Of a stretch of DNA of 64,000 nt, positions 7,911 to 17,098 are shown in pieces (within the stretch, counting starts at the first letter, position 1; every line of letters starts with the position of its first letter). Under the pieces are notes generated by a model that was given only the letters and a program-made list of their open reading frames with translations, made no database searches and was not told the DNA's origin. Source of the stretch: Pseudidiomarina taiwanensis (GTDB taxonomy: Bacteria > Pseudomonadota > Gammaproteobacteria > Enterobacterales > Alteromonadaceae); contig NZ_PIQG01000003.1 in NCBI RefSeq assembly GCF_003987435.1, positions 1 to 64,000 on the forward strand, in the 5' to 3' direction. The translations under genes were made by a program, and so were the position numbers.

Positions 7911-10124
7911 ATGGATACCCAGCACCCGCTTTTGGCCAGCCTTAACCCGAAACAGCAACAAGCCGTTGGCGCTGACGAGCGGAATATGCTGGTGTTGGCG
8001 GGCGCCGGGAGTGGTAAAACTCGGGTGTTAGTGCATCGTATCGCTTACTTATTGCAGCATGAGCAGCTCTCGCCGTTTAGTATTCTTGCGGTAACCTTTA
8101 CCAATAAAGCCGCCGCCGAGATGCGTGGACGGATTGAGCAGCTGATCGGCAGTTCCACTCGAGCGATGTGGATCGGGACCTTCCACGGTCTTGCCCACCG
8201 TTTATTGCGGGCACATTACCTTGAAGTGGGTTTACCGCAGAGTTTTCAGATCCTCGATAGCGATGATCAGTTGCGCATGGTAAAGCGCATCATCAAAGAC
8301 ATGAACCTTGATGAAAAGCGCTGGCCGCCTAAGCAAGCCATGTGGTACATCAATGCCAAGAAAGACGAAGGCCTGCGCCCTCATCACATCGATGGCTATG
8401 ACCTGACCGAACAAACTCTCAAAGCGATTTATGATGCCTATCAAGTGGCGTGTGATCGGGCTGGTCTCGTTGATTTCGCCGAATTACTTTTGCGTGCCTA
8501 CGAACTGCTACGGAATAACCGCTTTGTTCGTGAGCATTACCAACGGCGCTTCCGCCATATCTTGGTGGACGAATTCCAAGATACCAACGCCATCCAGTAT
8601 GCCTGGATCAAATTACTCAGTGGTGTCGGAGTGCCTGATGTTGACCCAGCCGATCGCAACTATGTCACCATAGTGGGTGACGATGACCAGTCGATTTATG
8701 GCTGGCGCGGCGCTCGGGTCGAGAATATTCAGCAGTTTATTAAAGACTACGATGATGTGCTGACCATCCGTTTGGAGCAGAACTATCGCTCGACCGACGT
8801 CATTTTGCGCGCCGCCAACCAAGTCATTGCCAACAACAATGACCGGCTCGGTAAAGAGCTCTGGACCGAGGCGGACGGTGGTGAGCTGATTGACCTTTAC
8901 ACCGCCTTCAACGAACTCGATGAAGCGCGCTATATCGCTGGGCAAATCGAGCGCTGGCACGAACACGGTAATGCCTTGCAAGATGTCGCGATTCTTTATC
9001 GCAGCAACGCCCAATCGCGAGTACTGGAAGAAGCTATGCTGCATGCGCGTATTCCGTATCGTATTTATGGCGGTTTGCGCTTCTTTGATCGGCAAGAGGT
9101 AAAAGATGCGCTGGCGTATTTGCGCTTAATTTCAAACCGCGATGATGATGCCGCCTTTGAGCGTGCCCATAACACCCCAGCGCGTGGCATTGGCAACACC
9201 ACCTTGCAGAAAATCCGCGATCATGCCCGCAACGAGCAGATTTCGCTGTGGCAAAGTGCCAAGCAGCTGATTCAAGATAAAGTCTTAAATGGTCGCGCCA
9301 GTAACGCAGTCCAAGCCTTTCTTGATCTCATTACTGGGCTTGAGGATGAAACCAGCGAATACTCGCTTGGGCGTCAAACCGATACCGTGATCAAGCGCAG
9401 CGGTTTGATGGCCATGTATGAATCCGAGAAGGGTGAAAAAGCTCAAACCCGAGTGGAAAACTTAAAAGAATTAGTCAGTGCCTGTGACAACTTCGACAGT
9501 TTTGATGACCACGAGGAAGATCTGCCGCCATTACAAGCCTTCCTCGCTCATGCCGCGTTGGAATCAGGCGAGACCCAAGCCGACCAGCACCAAGATGCCG
9601 TACAGATGATGACGCTACACAGTGCTAAAGGGCTGGAATTCCCGCTGGTATTTATGACTGGGGTTGAAGAAGGCATGTTCCCGTCGCAACAATCGATGGA
9701 TGAGGCCGGTCGGTTAGAAGAAGAACGCCGCTTGGCTTATGTGGGTATGACCCGCGCTATGCAAAAGCTAGTGATTACCTATGCCGAACAGCGCCGCGTC
9801 TATGGGCAAGATATGTTGCATCGTGCCAGTCGGTTTATTGGCGAGATGCCCTCAGATGCCCTCAACCCAATTCGGATGGGCCGAGTGGCCCGCAGTAGTG
9901 AAAATAGCCAACCGGCGATGGGCCGCTTTCATAGTGGGGCAAGCCACGAGACCTTCCAGCAGACCGGGTTCTCGCTTGGGCAGCGGGTTAGACACGTCAA
10001 ATTTGGCGAGGGCACCGTGCTGAACTACGAAGGCAGCGGACCGCAAAGCCGCATCCAGGTCAACTTCGACGAGGTCGGAGCGAAATGGCTGGTGGTCGCT
10101 TACGCTCGTTTAGAGCGCTGCTGA
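7911..10124 (+). CDS. uvrD: DNA helicase II UvrD
   Basis: This 737-residue superfamily 1A 3'-5' helicase acts in nucleotide excision repair and mismatch repair. Visible motifs include Walker A AGAGSGKT (near residue 31), Ia in AVTFTNKAAAEM, II in VDEFQDTN, III in DDDQSIYGWRG, IV in QNYRST, V in MTLHSAKGLEF and VI in YVGMTRA. A C-terminal Tudor-like segment (VKFGEGTVL) is present, as in UvrD. Length is near the family norm of about 720. It ends the lptM-uvrD cluster and probably has its own SOS promoter. Its tail overlaps rarD on the other strand by 25 nt. Confidence 0.97.
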   Translation: MDTQHPLLASLNPKQQQAVGADERNMLVLAGAGSGKTRVLVHRIAYLLQHEQLSPFSILAVTFTNKAAAEMRGRIEQLIGSSTRAMWIGTFHGLAHRLLRAHYLEVGLPQSFQILDSDDQLRMVKRIIKDMNLDEKRWPPKQAMWYINAKKDEGLRPHHIDGYDLTEQTLKAIYDAYQVACDRAGLVDFAELLLRAYELLRNNRFVREHYQRRFRHILVDEFQDTNAIQYAWIKLLSGVGVPDVDPADRNYVTIVGDDDQSIYGWRGARVENIQQFIKDYDDVLTIRLEQNYRSTDVILRAANQVIANNNDRLGKELWTEADGGELIDLYTAFNELDEARYIAGQIERWHEHGNALQDVAILYRSNAQSRVLEEAMLHARIPYRIYGGLRFFDRQEVKDALAYLRLISNRDDDAAFERAHNTPARGIGNTTLQKIRDHARNEQISLWQSAKQLIQDKVLNGRASNAVQAFLDLITGLEDETSEYSLGRQTDTVIKRSGLMAMYESEKGEKAQTRVENLKELVSACDNFDSFDDHEEDLPPLQAFLAHAALESGETQADQHQDAVQMMTLHSAKGLEFPLVFMTGVEEGMFPSQQSMDEAGRLEEERRLAYVGMTRAMQKLVITYAEQRRVYGQDMLHRASRFIGEMPSDALNPIRMGRVARSSENSQPAMGRFHSGASHETFQQTGFSLGQRVRHVKFGEGTVLNYEGSGPQSRIQVNFDEVGAKWLVVAYARLERC

Positions 10125-10999
10125 AACACCAGGTTATCGATCACATAAAGCGCCAAGGCACACCAGATCATTGCAAAGGTCACCAACTTATCGAGCGCCA
10201 GGGGCTCGTTATAAAGCCAAATCGCTAAGATAAACATCAGGCTTGGACCGATGTATTGGAAGAAACCAAGAGTGGCATAGCGCAGCCGTTGTGCCGCCGC
10301 GGTAAAGCATAACAAAGGCGCGGTAGTGATCACCCCAGCAGCGACCAGCAAGGTGTTCAGTTGCCAGCTGTTTAAACTCAAATCAATCGCTTCTGGGCGC
10401 GCGAAAAAGGCGATATAGACCAGCACTAGCGGCATGAGCAACATGGTTTCAAGCCAGAGCCCAGTCAGCGAGTCGACCGGTAAGCGCTTACGAATTGCAC
10501 CATAGGTCGCAAAGCTGGCGGCTAAGGTGAGGGCAATCCAGGGCACTGAACCGAAAGTTACGATTTGAATCACCACCCCTGTGACCGCCAGGCCAATCGC
10601 CACCACCTGCAATTTGCGCATGCGCTCTTGGAAAAACACCATCCCAATCGCAACGTTTAGCAGCGGATTAATGTAATAACCCAAACTAGCATCCAAAATA
10701 CGGTCGTTATTCACCGCCCAAATAAACAAAAACCAGTTCCCCGCGAGCAGTATCGTCGCCAGCGCAAGGCGTAACATGAAAGCGCGATTGGTTAAAATCG
10801 GTTTAAGTCGGTCGAGTCGCTTTAAGCCGAACATCAACGCGAAGACTAAGAAAAAAGCCCAAAAAATACGATGACCGAGGATCTCAAGCGGTGGAATCGC
10901 TTGCAGCAATTTAAAATAGACAGGTGCGATGCCCCAAATACTGTAGGCCAGAATCGCAAAAATCACCCCTTGCTTGGTGCGGGTTGCAGCGTCTGTCAT
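10100..10999 (-). CDS. rarD: RarD, EamA-family transporter
   Basis: This inner-membrane protein of about 299 residues has ten predicted hydrophobic helices in two EamA repeats. The start with GVIFAILAYSIWGIAPVYFK and the segment NRILDASLGYYINPL are typical of RarD. Substrate is not settled; chloramphenicol resistance has been linked to the family name. Two in-frame ATGs exist (11005 and 10999); GAGG is correctly spaced only for 10999. The gene runs convergently into uvrD with a 25-nt overlap and diverges from recQ. Confidence 0.9.
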   Translation of the reverse strand: MTDAATRTKQGVIFAILAYSIWGIAPVYFKLLQAIPPLEILGHRIFWAFFLVFALMFGLKRLDRLKPILTNRAFMLRLALATILLAGNWFLFIWAVNNDRILDASLGYYINPLLNVAIGMVFFQERMRKLQVVAIGLAVTGVVIQIVTFGSVPWIALTLAASFATYGAIRKRLPVDSLTGLWLETMLLMPLVLVYIAFFARPEAIDLSLNSWQLNTLLVAAGVITTAPLLCFTAAAQRLRYATLGFFQYIGPSLMFILAIWLYNEPLALDKLVTFAMIWCALALYVIDNLVFQQRSKRA

Positions 11000-11132
11000 A
11001 ACCATCCTCAGTCAGAAAAGTGCCAATAGGCAGGGATAAAATCGCGCATTTCACCCCATCAGGGTAGTGCATTGGACGCGGGATGCATACAATAGAGGCA
11101 ATTCTTTTTAGGTGCAATTCGGAGTGTGATTT

Positions 11133-12950
11133 TTGCCACCAACAGCCTTGTCAGAAGTGCTTGCCAAAGTCTTTGGTTATACCGAGTTTAGAGCCGGTCA
11201 AGCCGAGGTCATTGCCGCCGTGCAAGCAGGCCGTGACGCGCTAGTGCTGATGCCCACTGGGGGCGGAAAATCACTGTGTTATCAATTGCCAGCGATTGCC
11301 AGCGACGGCTTGACCGTGGTGGTATCGCCCTTGATCTCGCTGATGCAAGACCAAGTCGAAGCCTTGCAAGCCATGGGCGTTGCCGCTGCTGCACTGCACA
11401 ATGGGCTGGCGCCTGAGCAAGCCCAGCAAACTATGGCAGAGCTTGCCCAGCATCGTATTCGATTACTCTATGTCAGCCCAGAGCGAGCCATGCAACCCTA
11501 CTTCGTCCGCCAGTTGCAAAGCTGGCCGGTGGCATTGGTGGCGATTGATGAAGCCCATTGTATCTCGCAATGGGGACATGATTTTCGACCGGATTATGGG
11601 CAACTGGGTAGCCTGCGCGAAAGTCTGCCACAAGTGCCTTTTATGGCACTGACCGCTACCGCTGATTTAGCCACCGAAGCGGATATCAGCCAGCGCCTGC
11701 ATTTACATGATCCGGTTGTGTATAAAGGTTCGTTCGATCGCCCCAATATTCGCTATGTAGTCGAAGAAAAATATAAACCCCAAAAGCAATTGCGCGATTA
11801 TATTGCCAAGCAAAAAGGCGCCTCGGGGATAGTCTATTGTGGTTCGCGCAAACGCGTGGATGAACTGAGCGAACGTTTGCAAAAGGATGGCTTACGTGCT
11901 GCTGGCTACCATGCCGGAATGGAGCCTGGTGCGCGAGAGCAGGTGCTCCGGGGGTTTGTCCGTGATGATATCGATGTGGTGGTCGCCACCGTTGCCTTTG
12001 GTATGGGCATTAATAAGCCCAACGTGCGTTTTGTCGTGCATTAGGATATCCCCCGCAGCATCGAGGCCTACTATCAAGAGACGGGTCGGGCCGGACGTGA
12101 TGGCTTGCCCGCCGAAGCGGTCTTGCTGTATGACCCAGCCGATGCCGGTTGGATTCGAAGCGTGATCATGGACCACCCCGACCCAGAGCGAGGCAAAGTC
12201 GAACAACATAAATTTGCCGCCATGCAGGCGCTCGGTGAAGCGCAAACCTGTCGCCGCTTGGTGCTACTGAATTACTTTAATGAATATCGTAATGAAGCTT
12301 GTGGCAACTGTGATATTTGCTTGGATCCACCGCGCCAATTTGACGGCACGGTCGCGGCCCAGAAGGTGCTCAGTTGCGTCTATCGGGTCGGTCAGCGCTT
12401 CGGCACCAACCATGTGATTGATGTGCTGCGCGGCTCTAAATCCACCAAGCTGACCGATCTCGGCCACGACAAACTATCCACCTATGGGCTCGGCAAAGAG
12501 CACTCCCATGAATACTGGCTGAGCATCATTCGGCAGCTGATTCATCGCGGGATGTTGATTCAAAACATTGCCCAATATGGGGTATTGCAGCTGACCGAAG
12601 CTGCGCGCCCGGTGTTAAAAGGCGAGATTGAACTGCAGCTGGCTGAACCGCGCATCAATACGGTGATGAAGAAGCCCCGCGTGGCAGACCGCAGCGACTA
12701 CGATAAAGTCTTGTTCCGGCGCCTGCGCAAGCTGCGTAAATCGATTGCCGATGCCGAAGAAGTCCCGCCCTTTGTGGTCTTTAACGATACCAGCCTAGTT
12801 GAAATGGCGATCGAATACCCCACCACGCACCAAGCCTTCCTCGAAATCACCGGCGTCGGCCAGAAAAAACTCGAGCGCTACGGCGACGAATTTATCGCCG
12901 CCATCACTTCATACCTCGATGCCGATGTTGAGCCGATGGGGGTGTTTTAA
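11133..12950 (+). pseudogene. recQ: RecQ DNA helicase interrupted by an in-frame TAG
   Basis: RecQ is a 3'-5' helicase for recombination repair. Read through, the frame codes for about 605 residues, the normal length. The helicase motifs PTGGGKSLCYQLP (I), DEAHCISQWGHDFRP (II) and TATA (III) come before the stop. QETGRAGRDG (motif VI), the zinc-binding cysteines (CGNCDIC) and a C-terminal HRDC domain come after it. A single TAG at 12042-12044 follows RFVVH and precedes DIPR; frame is kept and conservation continues on both sides. The 303-residue product would lack motif VI, zinc and winged-helix parts and should be inactive. Start is TTG with GGAG upstream. A recent nonsense mutation, a sequencing error or suppression are all possible. 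Confidence 0.85.
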
Positions 12951-12987
12951 CATCTTTTAAACTTCGCTAAACGCTTTTAAGTTAATT

Positions 12988-13002
12988 GTGCTATAATTGC
13001 AC
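12988..13002. promoter_or_regulatory. Candidate promoter -10 within a small dyad before yjjJ
   Basis: TATAAT at 12992-12997 sits between GTGC and GCAC arms of a short inverted repeat, about 105 bp before the yjjJ start, in an AT-rich gap of 154 bp. A repressor could cover the -10 element, such as the gene's own N-terminal DNA-binding domain. No convincing -35 hexamer is visible. Confidence 0.4.
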
Positions 13003-13104
13003 TATTAATGGAGGTTTCTTTTGATTAAATATATTAAAATCAGCGTCTTATTCATCTTTAAACCCGTTCATTAACCTGTTCAATTTAGTTCGAAGGAGGT
13101 GTTT

Positions 13105-14445
13105 ATGCGGAGAAAATTACTGCAGTTTTTATCGCTGCAACCTGCTTCGGCGTCTCAGTTAGCAAGTGAGCTCGAAGAAAGTCGTGCGACGCTCACTCGT
13201 CATTTGAAGGCAATGACAGGTGAAGTGATACAGGTCGGCCGTCACCGTGGAGCCAAGTGGTTTAGATTGCGGTATAGCAGCAATAATGGTGCGGGAGGTT
13301 GGCCGATTTATCGTGTTTCGGCAGACGGCGAAGTTGAGCACTTTGCTGATATTTATGCTGTATATCCTGACGATAACTACCTCGTAAACTACCTGATTGA
13401 CTATCCAGATGATTATTTAATATTTGATTCTTTGCCTTGGTGGATGACTGATATGCGACCACAAGGGTTTCTTGGACGCAAACTTGCAGAGAGTCAACAA
13501 GTTAGAGCATTTCAGCTAGATCTTGATCCCGACCGCTGGTCAGAAGACCAAGTGCTGCGAGTTCTTACGAATATTCCTCACGACACCGTAGGTAATTTAT
13601 TGTTAGGCGATCGCGCCTATCAGCATTGGTTGCATACTGAAGCGCGAAGCTATCAGCGCAGCGATCTTGAGCAGTTAGTTTATGATGTCGTACATGGAGA
13701 GAGTTGGCACTCAACTCCTGGTGGCGAGCATGCCAAATTGTCAATTACCCTTGAAGGTGTCCCCTCAATTATAAAGTTTTCAGCGCCCCTTGATGGCAAT
13801 CAAACTGCGACACGATGGGCTGACTTGTTGCATTGTGAGGCTCTAGCGAGCGAAGTTTTAAACCAATTTGAGGGAAATCTTGCAGCAAGGAATATCAGCT
13901 TTGTCGAACAAAATAGAGCATATCTGATGTCACAAAGGTTTGATCGCATCGGTTCACTGGGGCGAATTGGAGTCGTTTCTCTGAAAGCGCTCGATGCCGA
14001 ATTCTGTGGCTTAGGTCGGGCGGACTATCCCCAACTACTCGAAGCGTTAACGTATTCGAGCGGAACATTAACTGAGCAGGCTTACCGTAAGGGCATGATC
14101 GCATTCACCTTTGGTACTTTAATTGGTAACAACGACATGCACTTTGGAAATTTGTCTGCGTTGCATGAAGGTTCGCGACCACTAGAGTTAGCGCCAATCT
14201 ACGATTGCTTGCCTATGGCATATGCACCGCGCAGAGATGGAAGCTTGTTGAATGAGCCGTTGGTATTTGATATCGCAGCGCCTCGAGTGACTCGCATGTA
14301 TTGGCAGGTTGGCTACGAACTTGCGCAGGAATTCTGGCAAGCTGTCATCAAACATCCGCAAATTAGTGACGACTTTAAAGCGCTCGCACGGCAAAATCAT
14401 GAACGTGTGCTGGCGCTCAAACCAATTATTGAGCGCATGGCGTGA
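13105..14445 (+). CDS. yjjJ: HipA-family Ser/Thr kinase, YjjJ type
   Basis: This 446-residue protein combines an N-terminal winged-helix DNA-binding segment (residues 1-60, with ATLTRHLKAMTGEV) and a HipA-like kinase fold. The HipA_C part shows GTLIGNNDMHFGNL near residues 335-348, matching the catalytic Asp/metal-binding Asn region, then APIYDCLPM. HipA enzymes phosphorylate proteins such as glutamyl-tRNA synthetase; the YjjJ target is not established here. No separate HipB antitoxin gene lies beside it, so the fused DNA-binding domain may take that part. ATG 13105 has AAGGAGG upstream. It opens the accessory block at 13-18.6 kb and is richer in AT than the flanking core genes. Confidence 0.87.
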   Translation: MRRKLLQFLSLQPASASQLASELEESRATLTRHLKAMTGEVIQVGRHRGAKWFRLRYSSNNGAGGWPIYRVSADGEVEHFADIYAVYPDDNYLVNYLIDYPDDYLIFDSLPWWMTDMRPQGFLGRKLAESQQVRAFQLDLDPDRWSEDQVLRVLTNIPHDTVGNLLLGDRAYQHWLHTEARSYQRSDLEQLVYDVVHGESWHSTPGGEHAKLSITLEGVPSIIKFSAPLDGNQTATRWADLLHCEALASEVLNQFEGNLAARNISFVEQNRAYLMSQRFDRIGSLGRIGVVSLKALDAEFCGLGRADYPQLLEALTYSSGTLTEQAYRKGMIAFTFGTLIGNNDMHFGNLSALHEGSRPLELAPIYDCLPMAYAPRRDGSLLNEPLVFDIAAPRVTRMYWQVGYELAQEFWQAVIKHPQISDDFKALARQNHERVLALKPIIERMA

Positions 14446-14549
14446 CAGGTTATTTATCGATTTACTATTGCACCTTCTTCCATATCAAGTACCCTCGTAG
14501 ATGTTGCTAAAAAGTTAAGCGGCATAAACGTATAATCGAGAATACTACC

Positions 14550-16241
14550 ATGGCAGGTGACCCGAAAACTCTGAACTACTACAGCGCGCATGCTGAGGAT
14601 ATCTTTAACCGCTACGAGCAGGTCAGTGGTGGGGTCAGTGATTTCTTTGCGGCAAGTTTCCCAACTGGGGCGCGAGTTTTGGATATTGGTGCCGGCTCGG
14701 GGCGTGATTTGCGCCGTTTACTGGAGCTTGGTTATAACGCTTATGGGGTCGAACCCACCGATGCGTTACGCGAGCGTGCCATAGCAACCTACCCAATTTT
14801 AAAGGGTCGTTTTGAGAAAGGCACTTTACCAGACAGTATTCCCTTCTATGGTGGCTTTGATGGCATTCTTTGTTCTGCCGTATTAATGCACCTACCGAGC
14901 AATCAGCATTTCGATGCATTGGTTGCGATGCGAAACTTACTCAACGACCACGGCCGCTTATTGATTTCTATTCCTGCCGAACGACCGGATATTGAGGATA
15001 ATCGCGATACTGCCGGGCGGCTGTTTGAGACGATTCCCCCAGAACAATTAAAGCTGCTGTGTCAGCGTTTAGGGCTTGAGTGCATTGATGAATTTAATAA
15101 CGATGATGCCATGGGGCGGCAGGGAACGCGCTGGGCGACTTTGTTGTTCGTCAAACGCAGCAAGCTTGGCCAGCCACTCGATCGAATTGAGTCGGTGCTC
15201 CGCAACGATAAAAAAGTTGCGACGTATAAATTAGCTTTATTACGAGCGCTCTGTGACCTTTCCGAGCGTGACGAACGCGCTGTGAGCTGGCGCCAGAATC
15301 AACGCATTGGCATTCCAATTCAACATATTGCCGAGTGCTGGTTGCAGTATTACTGGCCTTTGGTTGCTTCACCGCAAATACTGCCGCAAATTCAAAGTGA
15401 AGCGAAAGGCGGTAAGCCGATAAAGTTTCGTGCAAGTCTGAGCGCGCTTATTCGCGCCGCGCAACAGCATTATGGCGTGATTCATGAACCCGAGCTATTG
15501 AGTCTATTTATGTTGCAATGGCGTCGTGGGCAGTTGCCAGATGAGCTGATGAATTTGACGCAAAAGACGCTACGAAGCATTGCTACTGCGATTAAAGATG
15601 GTCCGATAAAATATGCAGATGACGGCACCATGTTTGCTTATGACAAGGCTTCCAAACAGGTGCTCATTGATGCCGAGTTATGGCGCGAATTTTGCCTAAC
15701 AGGCTATTGGGTTCGTGATTCACTGCTATTGCGTTGGGCTGAACTCGTTGAACGATTTGCACACAAACATCTACCAGCCGTTAGCCAAGGCATTGTAATG
15801 GAATTACTGCTGCAGCAAACAAAGGTCGGTCGTGAGCAAAGTTTCGCGCGCAAATTGTATTTGCAAAAATCTGATCTCCGCTGCGTTTGGACCGAGCAGC
15901 CGCTCCCCGCTCGGGCTATGGACGTTGATCATGCGTTGCCATTTGCGCTTTGGCATAACAATGATTTGTGGAATTTGCAGCCCGCCGCAAAGCGAGTCAA
16001 CAATCAAAAACGTGATGGCGTTCCGCAGCCGAGCTTATTGCGGGCTCGTCGTGATGCGCTAATTGAAAATTGGGACTATGTCAGAGAGCAGGAACCGACT
16101 TTGTTCGCGCACGAAGTACAACGCACGCTCGGTGCATTTTCACCAAGTCGTTGGCAAGACGATCTGTTTAACCATATGAAACTCAAAGCCGAGCAAGCCA
16201 TTTACTCGCGCGGAGCGGTGGCGTGGGAGCCAAGATCCTAG
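14550..16241 (+). CDS. SAM methyltransferase fused to an HNH endonuclease domain
   Basis: This 563-residue two-enzyme protein is of unknown function. Residues 1-205 form a class I methyltransferase: motif I VLDIGAGSGRD (43-53), acidic VEPT (67-70) and AVLMHLP (110-116). It lacks the NPPY/DPPY motif of DNA amino-methylases and looks more like a small-molecule or RNA methylase. Residues 210-440 are helical, with KKVATYKLALLRALCDL. An HNH-like site follows (about 445-490): Asp460-His461 in VDHALPF, Asn475 in WNLQP, and NNQK at 484-487. The ribosome site is weak. It overlaps the HEPN gene tail to tail by 4 nt. Defence or nucleic-acid processing is inference. Confidence 0.8.
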   Translation: MAGDPKTLNYYSAHAEDIFNRYEQVSGGVSDFFAASFPTGARVLDIGAGSGRDLRRLLELGYNAYGVEPTDALRERAIATYPILKGRFEKGTLPDSIPFYGGFDGILCSAVLMHLPSNQHFDALVAMRNLLNDHGRLLISIPAERPDIEDNRDTAGRLFETIPPEQLKLLCQRLGLECIDEFNNDDAMGRQGTRWATLLFVKRSKLGQPLDRIESVLRNDKKVATYKLALLRALCDLSERDERAVSWRQNQRIGIPIQHIAECWLQYYWPLVASPQILPQIQSEAKGGKPIKFRASLSALIRAAQQHYGVIHEPELLSLFMLQWRRGQLPDELMNLTQKTLRSIATAIKDGPIKYADDGTMFAYDKASKQVLIDAELWREFCLTGYWVRDSLLLRWAELVERFAHKHLPAVSQGIVMELLLQQTKVGREQSFARKLYLQKSDLRCVWTEQPLPARAMDVDHALPFALWHNNDLWNLQPAAKRVNNQKRDGVPQPSLLRARRDALIENWDYVREQEPTLFAHEVQRTLGAFSPSRWQDDLFNHMKLKAEQAIYSRGAVAWEPRS

Positions 16242-16915
16242 CCTTTATCCCCAACAAAATACCCCGCATCTCCCCAAACTAAATGCGCGTTATCCATCAT
16301 CAGTTGAATCACCACCGGCATTAATTCGCCGAGCAGGCGCGTGGCATCGCGCAGCTGGTCACGGTTCCAACTGCCATTCCAGGTGGCGCCGCCATGAATC
16401 AGTTGGTTTCGCAGGGTGTAGAGGCGATCCATCACAATCGACCAGACGGTTACGACATCTTGCTTGGCAAGGGCGCGCTTGGCGACTTCTTTGGCTTGTT
16501 CAAACGATTCCTGCCAGCAATCTGGCTCGCGTTTGCCGATTTCGCAGTCCCAGAAAGGTTGGTAAACATATTGGTTATCGAGCAGACTGCGAACGGTACT
16601 CGAGTATTGGCCCCAAATAATATTATAAAGTTTGCGTTCGTCATCGAGGCCGACGAGACGTTCGAAAAAAGTCGTGTAAAGGTCACGGGTTTTGTCACGA
16701 CTGATGGCATCGTATTCATTAGCATAGGCGGCGTTAAAACTTATCCACAAGAAAATGAATTCAGCATCGCTATCGCCTTCATCGAGCGCCTGGCCTCGCT
16801 CTTGCTCTGCTCGAGCCAACCAGCTAATCGCCCGATGCACCCGCAAACTCAGGCCTGCTCCCCAATTATCGCGATGGGCGCGTTGGAATTCTTTCAGTTT
16901 TGTCGCTTCGCTCAT
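16238..16915 (-). CDS. HEPN-domain protein, putative ribonuclease
   Basis: This 225-residue, mostly helical protein carries RNQLIHGG at residues 169-176. That is the RNxxxH (R-x4-6-H) motif of HEPN ribonucleases, seated at the end of a helix as expected. An aromatic-rich segment FIFLWISFNAAY (53-64) resembles Apea-like HEPN proteins. HEPN nucleases are common effectors in toxin-antitoxin, abortive infection and CRISPR-linked systems. No partner nucleotidyltransferase is present. Its ribosome site is AAGGA. It faces away from the small gene/WYL operon across a palindrome-rich 183-bp region and converges on the methyltransferase-HNH gene. RNase activity is inferred from the motif alone. Confidence 0.75.
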   Translation of the reverse strand: MSEATKLKEFQRAHRDNWGAGLSLRVHRAISWLARAEQERGQALDEGDSDAEFIFLWISFNAAYANEYDAISRDKTRDLYTTFFERLVGLDDERKLYNIIWGQYSSTVRSLLDNQYVYQPFWDCEIGKREPDCWQESFEQAKEVAKRALAKQDVVTVWSIVMDRLYTLRNQLIHGGATWNGSWNRDQLRDATRLLGELMPVVIQLMMDNAHLVWGDAGYFVGDKG

Positions 16916-16939
16916 GTCACATCCTTTGTGCTTGCTTAC

Positions 16940-16952
16940 ATGGTATTACCAT
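16940..16952. promoter_or_regulatory. Perfect 13-bp palindrome upstream of the HEPN gene
   Basis: ATGGTATTACCAT is a perfect inverted repeat (6-bp arms, 1-bp centre) 24 bp before the HEPN start codon. It has the size and position of a repressor operator. The binding protein is unknown; the WYL regulator 0.6 kb away is the nearest candidate. Confidence 0.5.
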
Positions 16953-16978
16953 CCCTCAGTCAGCAAAGTTCGTCAAGC

Positions 16979-16995
16979 GCGACACTAAATGTCGC
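16979..16995. promoter_or_regulatory. 17-bp inverted repeat in the divergent promoter region
   Basis: GCGACA-CTAAA-TGTCGC is a perfect 6-bp-arm dyad in the middle of the gap between the HEPN gene and the small gene/WYL operon. It is a candidate operator able to control both directions. Confidence 0.5.
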
Positions 16996-17017
16996 CCCTA
17001 TTTGTTAAGGTTTCTAA

Positions 17018-17068
17018 TGTTGCTACGGCAACAGTCACAGCGCCGATTTACCACAACTTGCGGGCGCT
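17018..17068 (+). promoter_or_regulatory. Two hairpins in the leader of the small gene/WYL operon
   Basis: TGTTGC-TACG-GCAACA (17018-17033) is a perfect 6-bp stem with a 4-nt loop. It is followed by AGCGCC (17039-17044) and GGCGCT (17063-17068), which pair across an 18-nt loop and run straight into a short T tract. The second resembles a weak terminator or attenuator 30 bp before the start of the 138-residue gene. Transcription start is unknown, so either DNA or RNA could be the working form. Confidence 0.4.
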
Positions 17069-17098
17069 TTTTAAATTCAGCTAAACAGTGAGGCTACC

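Noticed and set aside
12042-12044. Pyrrolysine at the recQ TAG
   Set aside because: No pyl genes are present, the host type does not use pyrrolysine, and other genes here end in TAG normally.
13008-13028. Tiny open frame (MEVSFD) upstream of yjjJ that might be a leader peptide
   Set aside because: Only six codons, no attenuator structure after it and no link to the product; chance is as good an explanation.
14531-14536. TATAAT just before the methyltransferase-HNH gene as a promoter
   Set aside because: Only 13 bp separate it from the start codon and no -35 element is properly spaced, so a leader with a ribosome site would not fit.
14550-16241. Classical restriction-modification enzyme
   Set aside because: The methylase domain lacks the NPPY/DPPY motif of amino-methylases and the PC motif of cytosine-C5 methylases, and there is no target-recognition domain.
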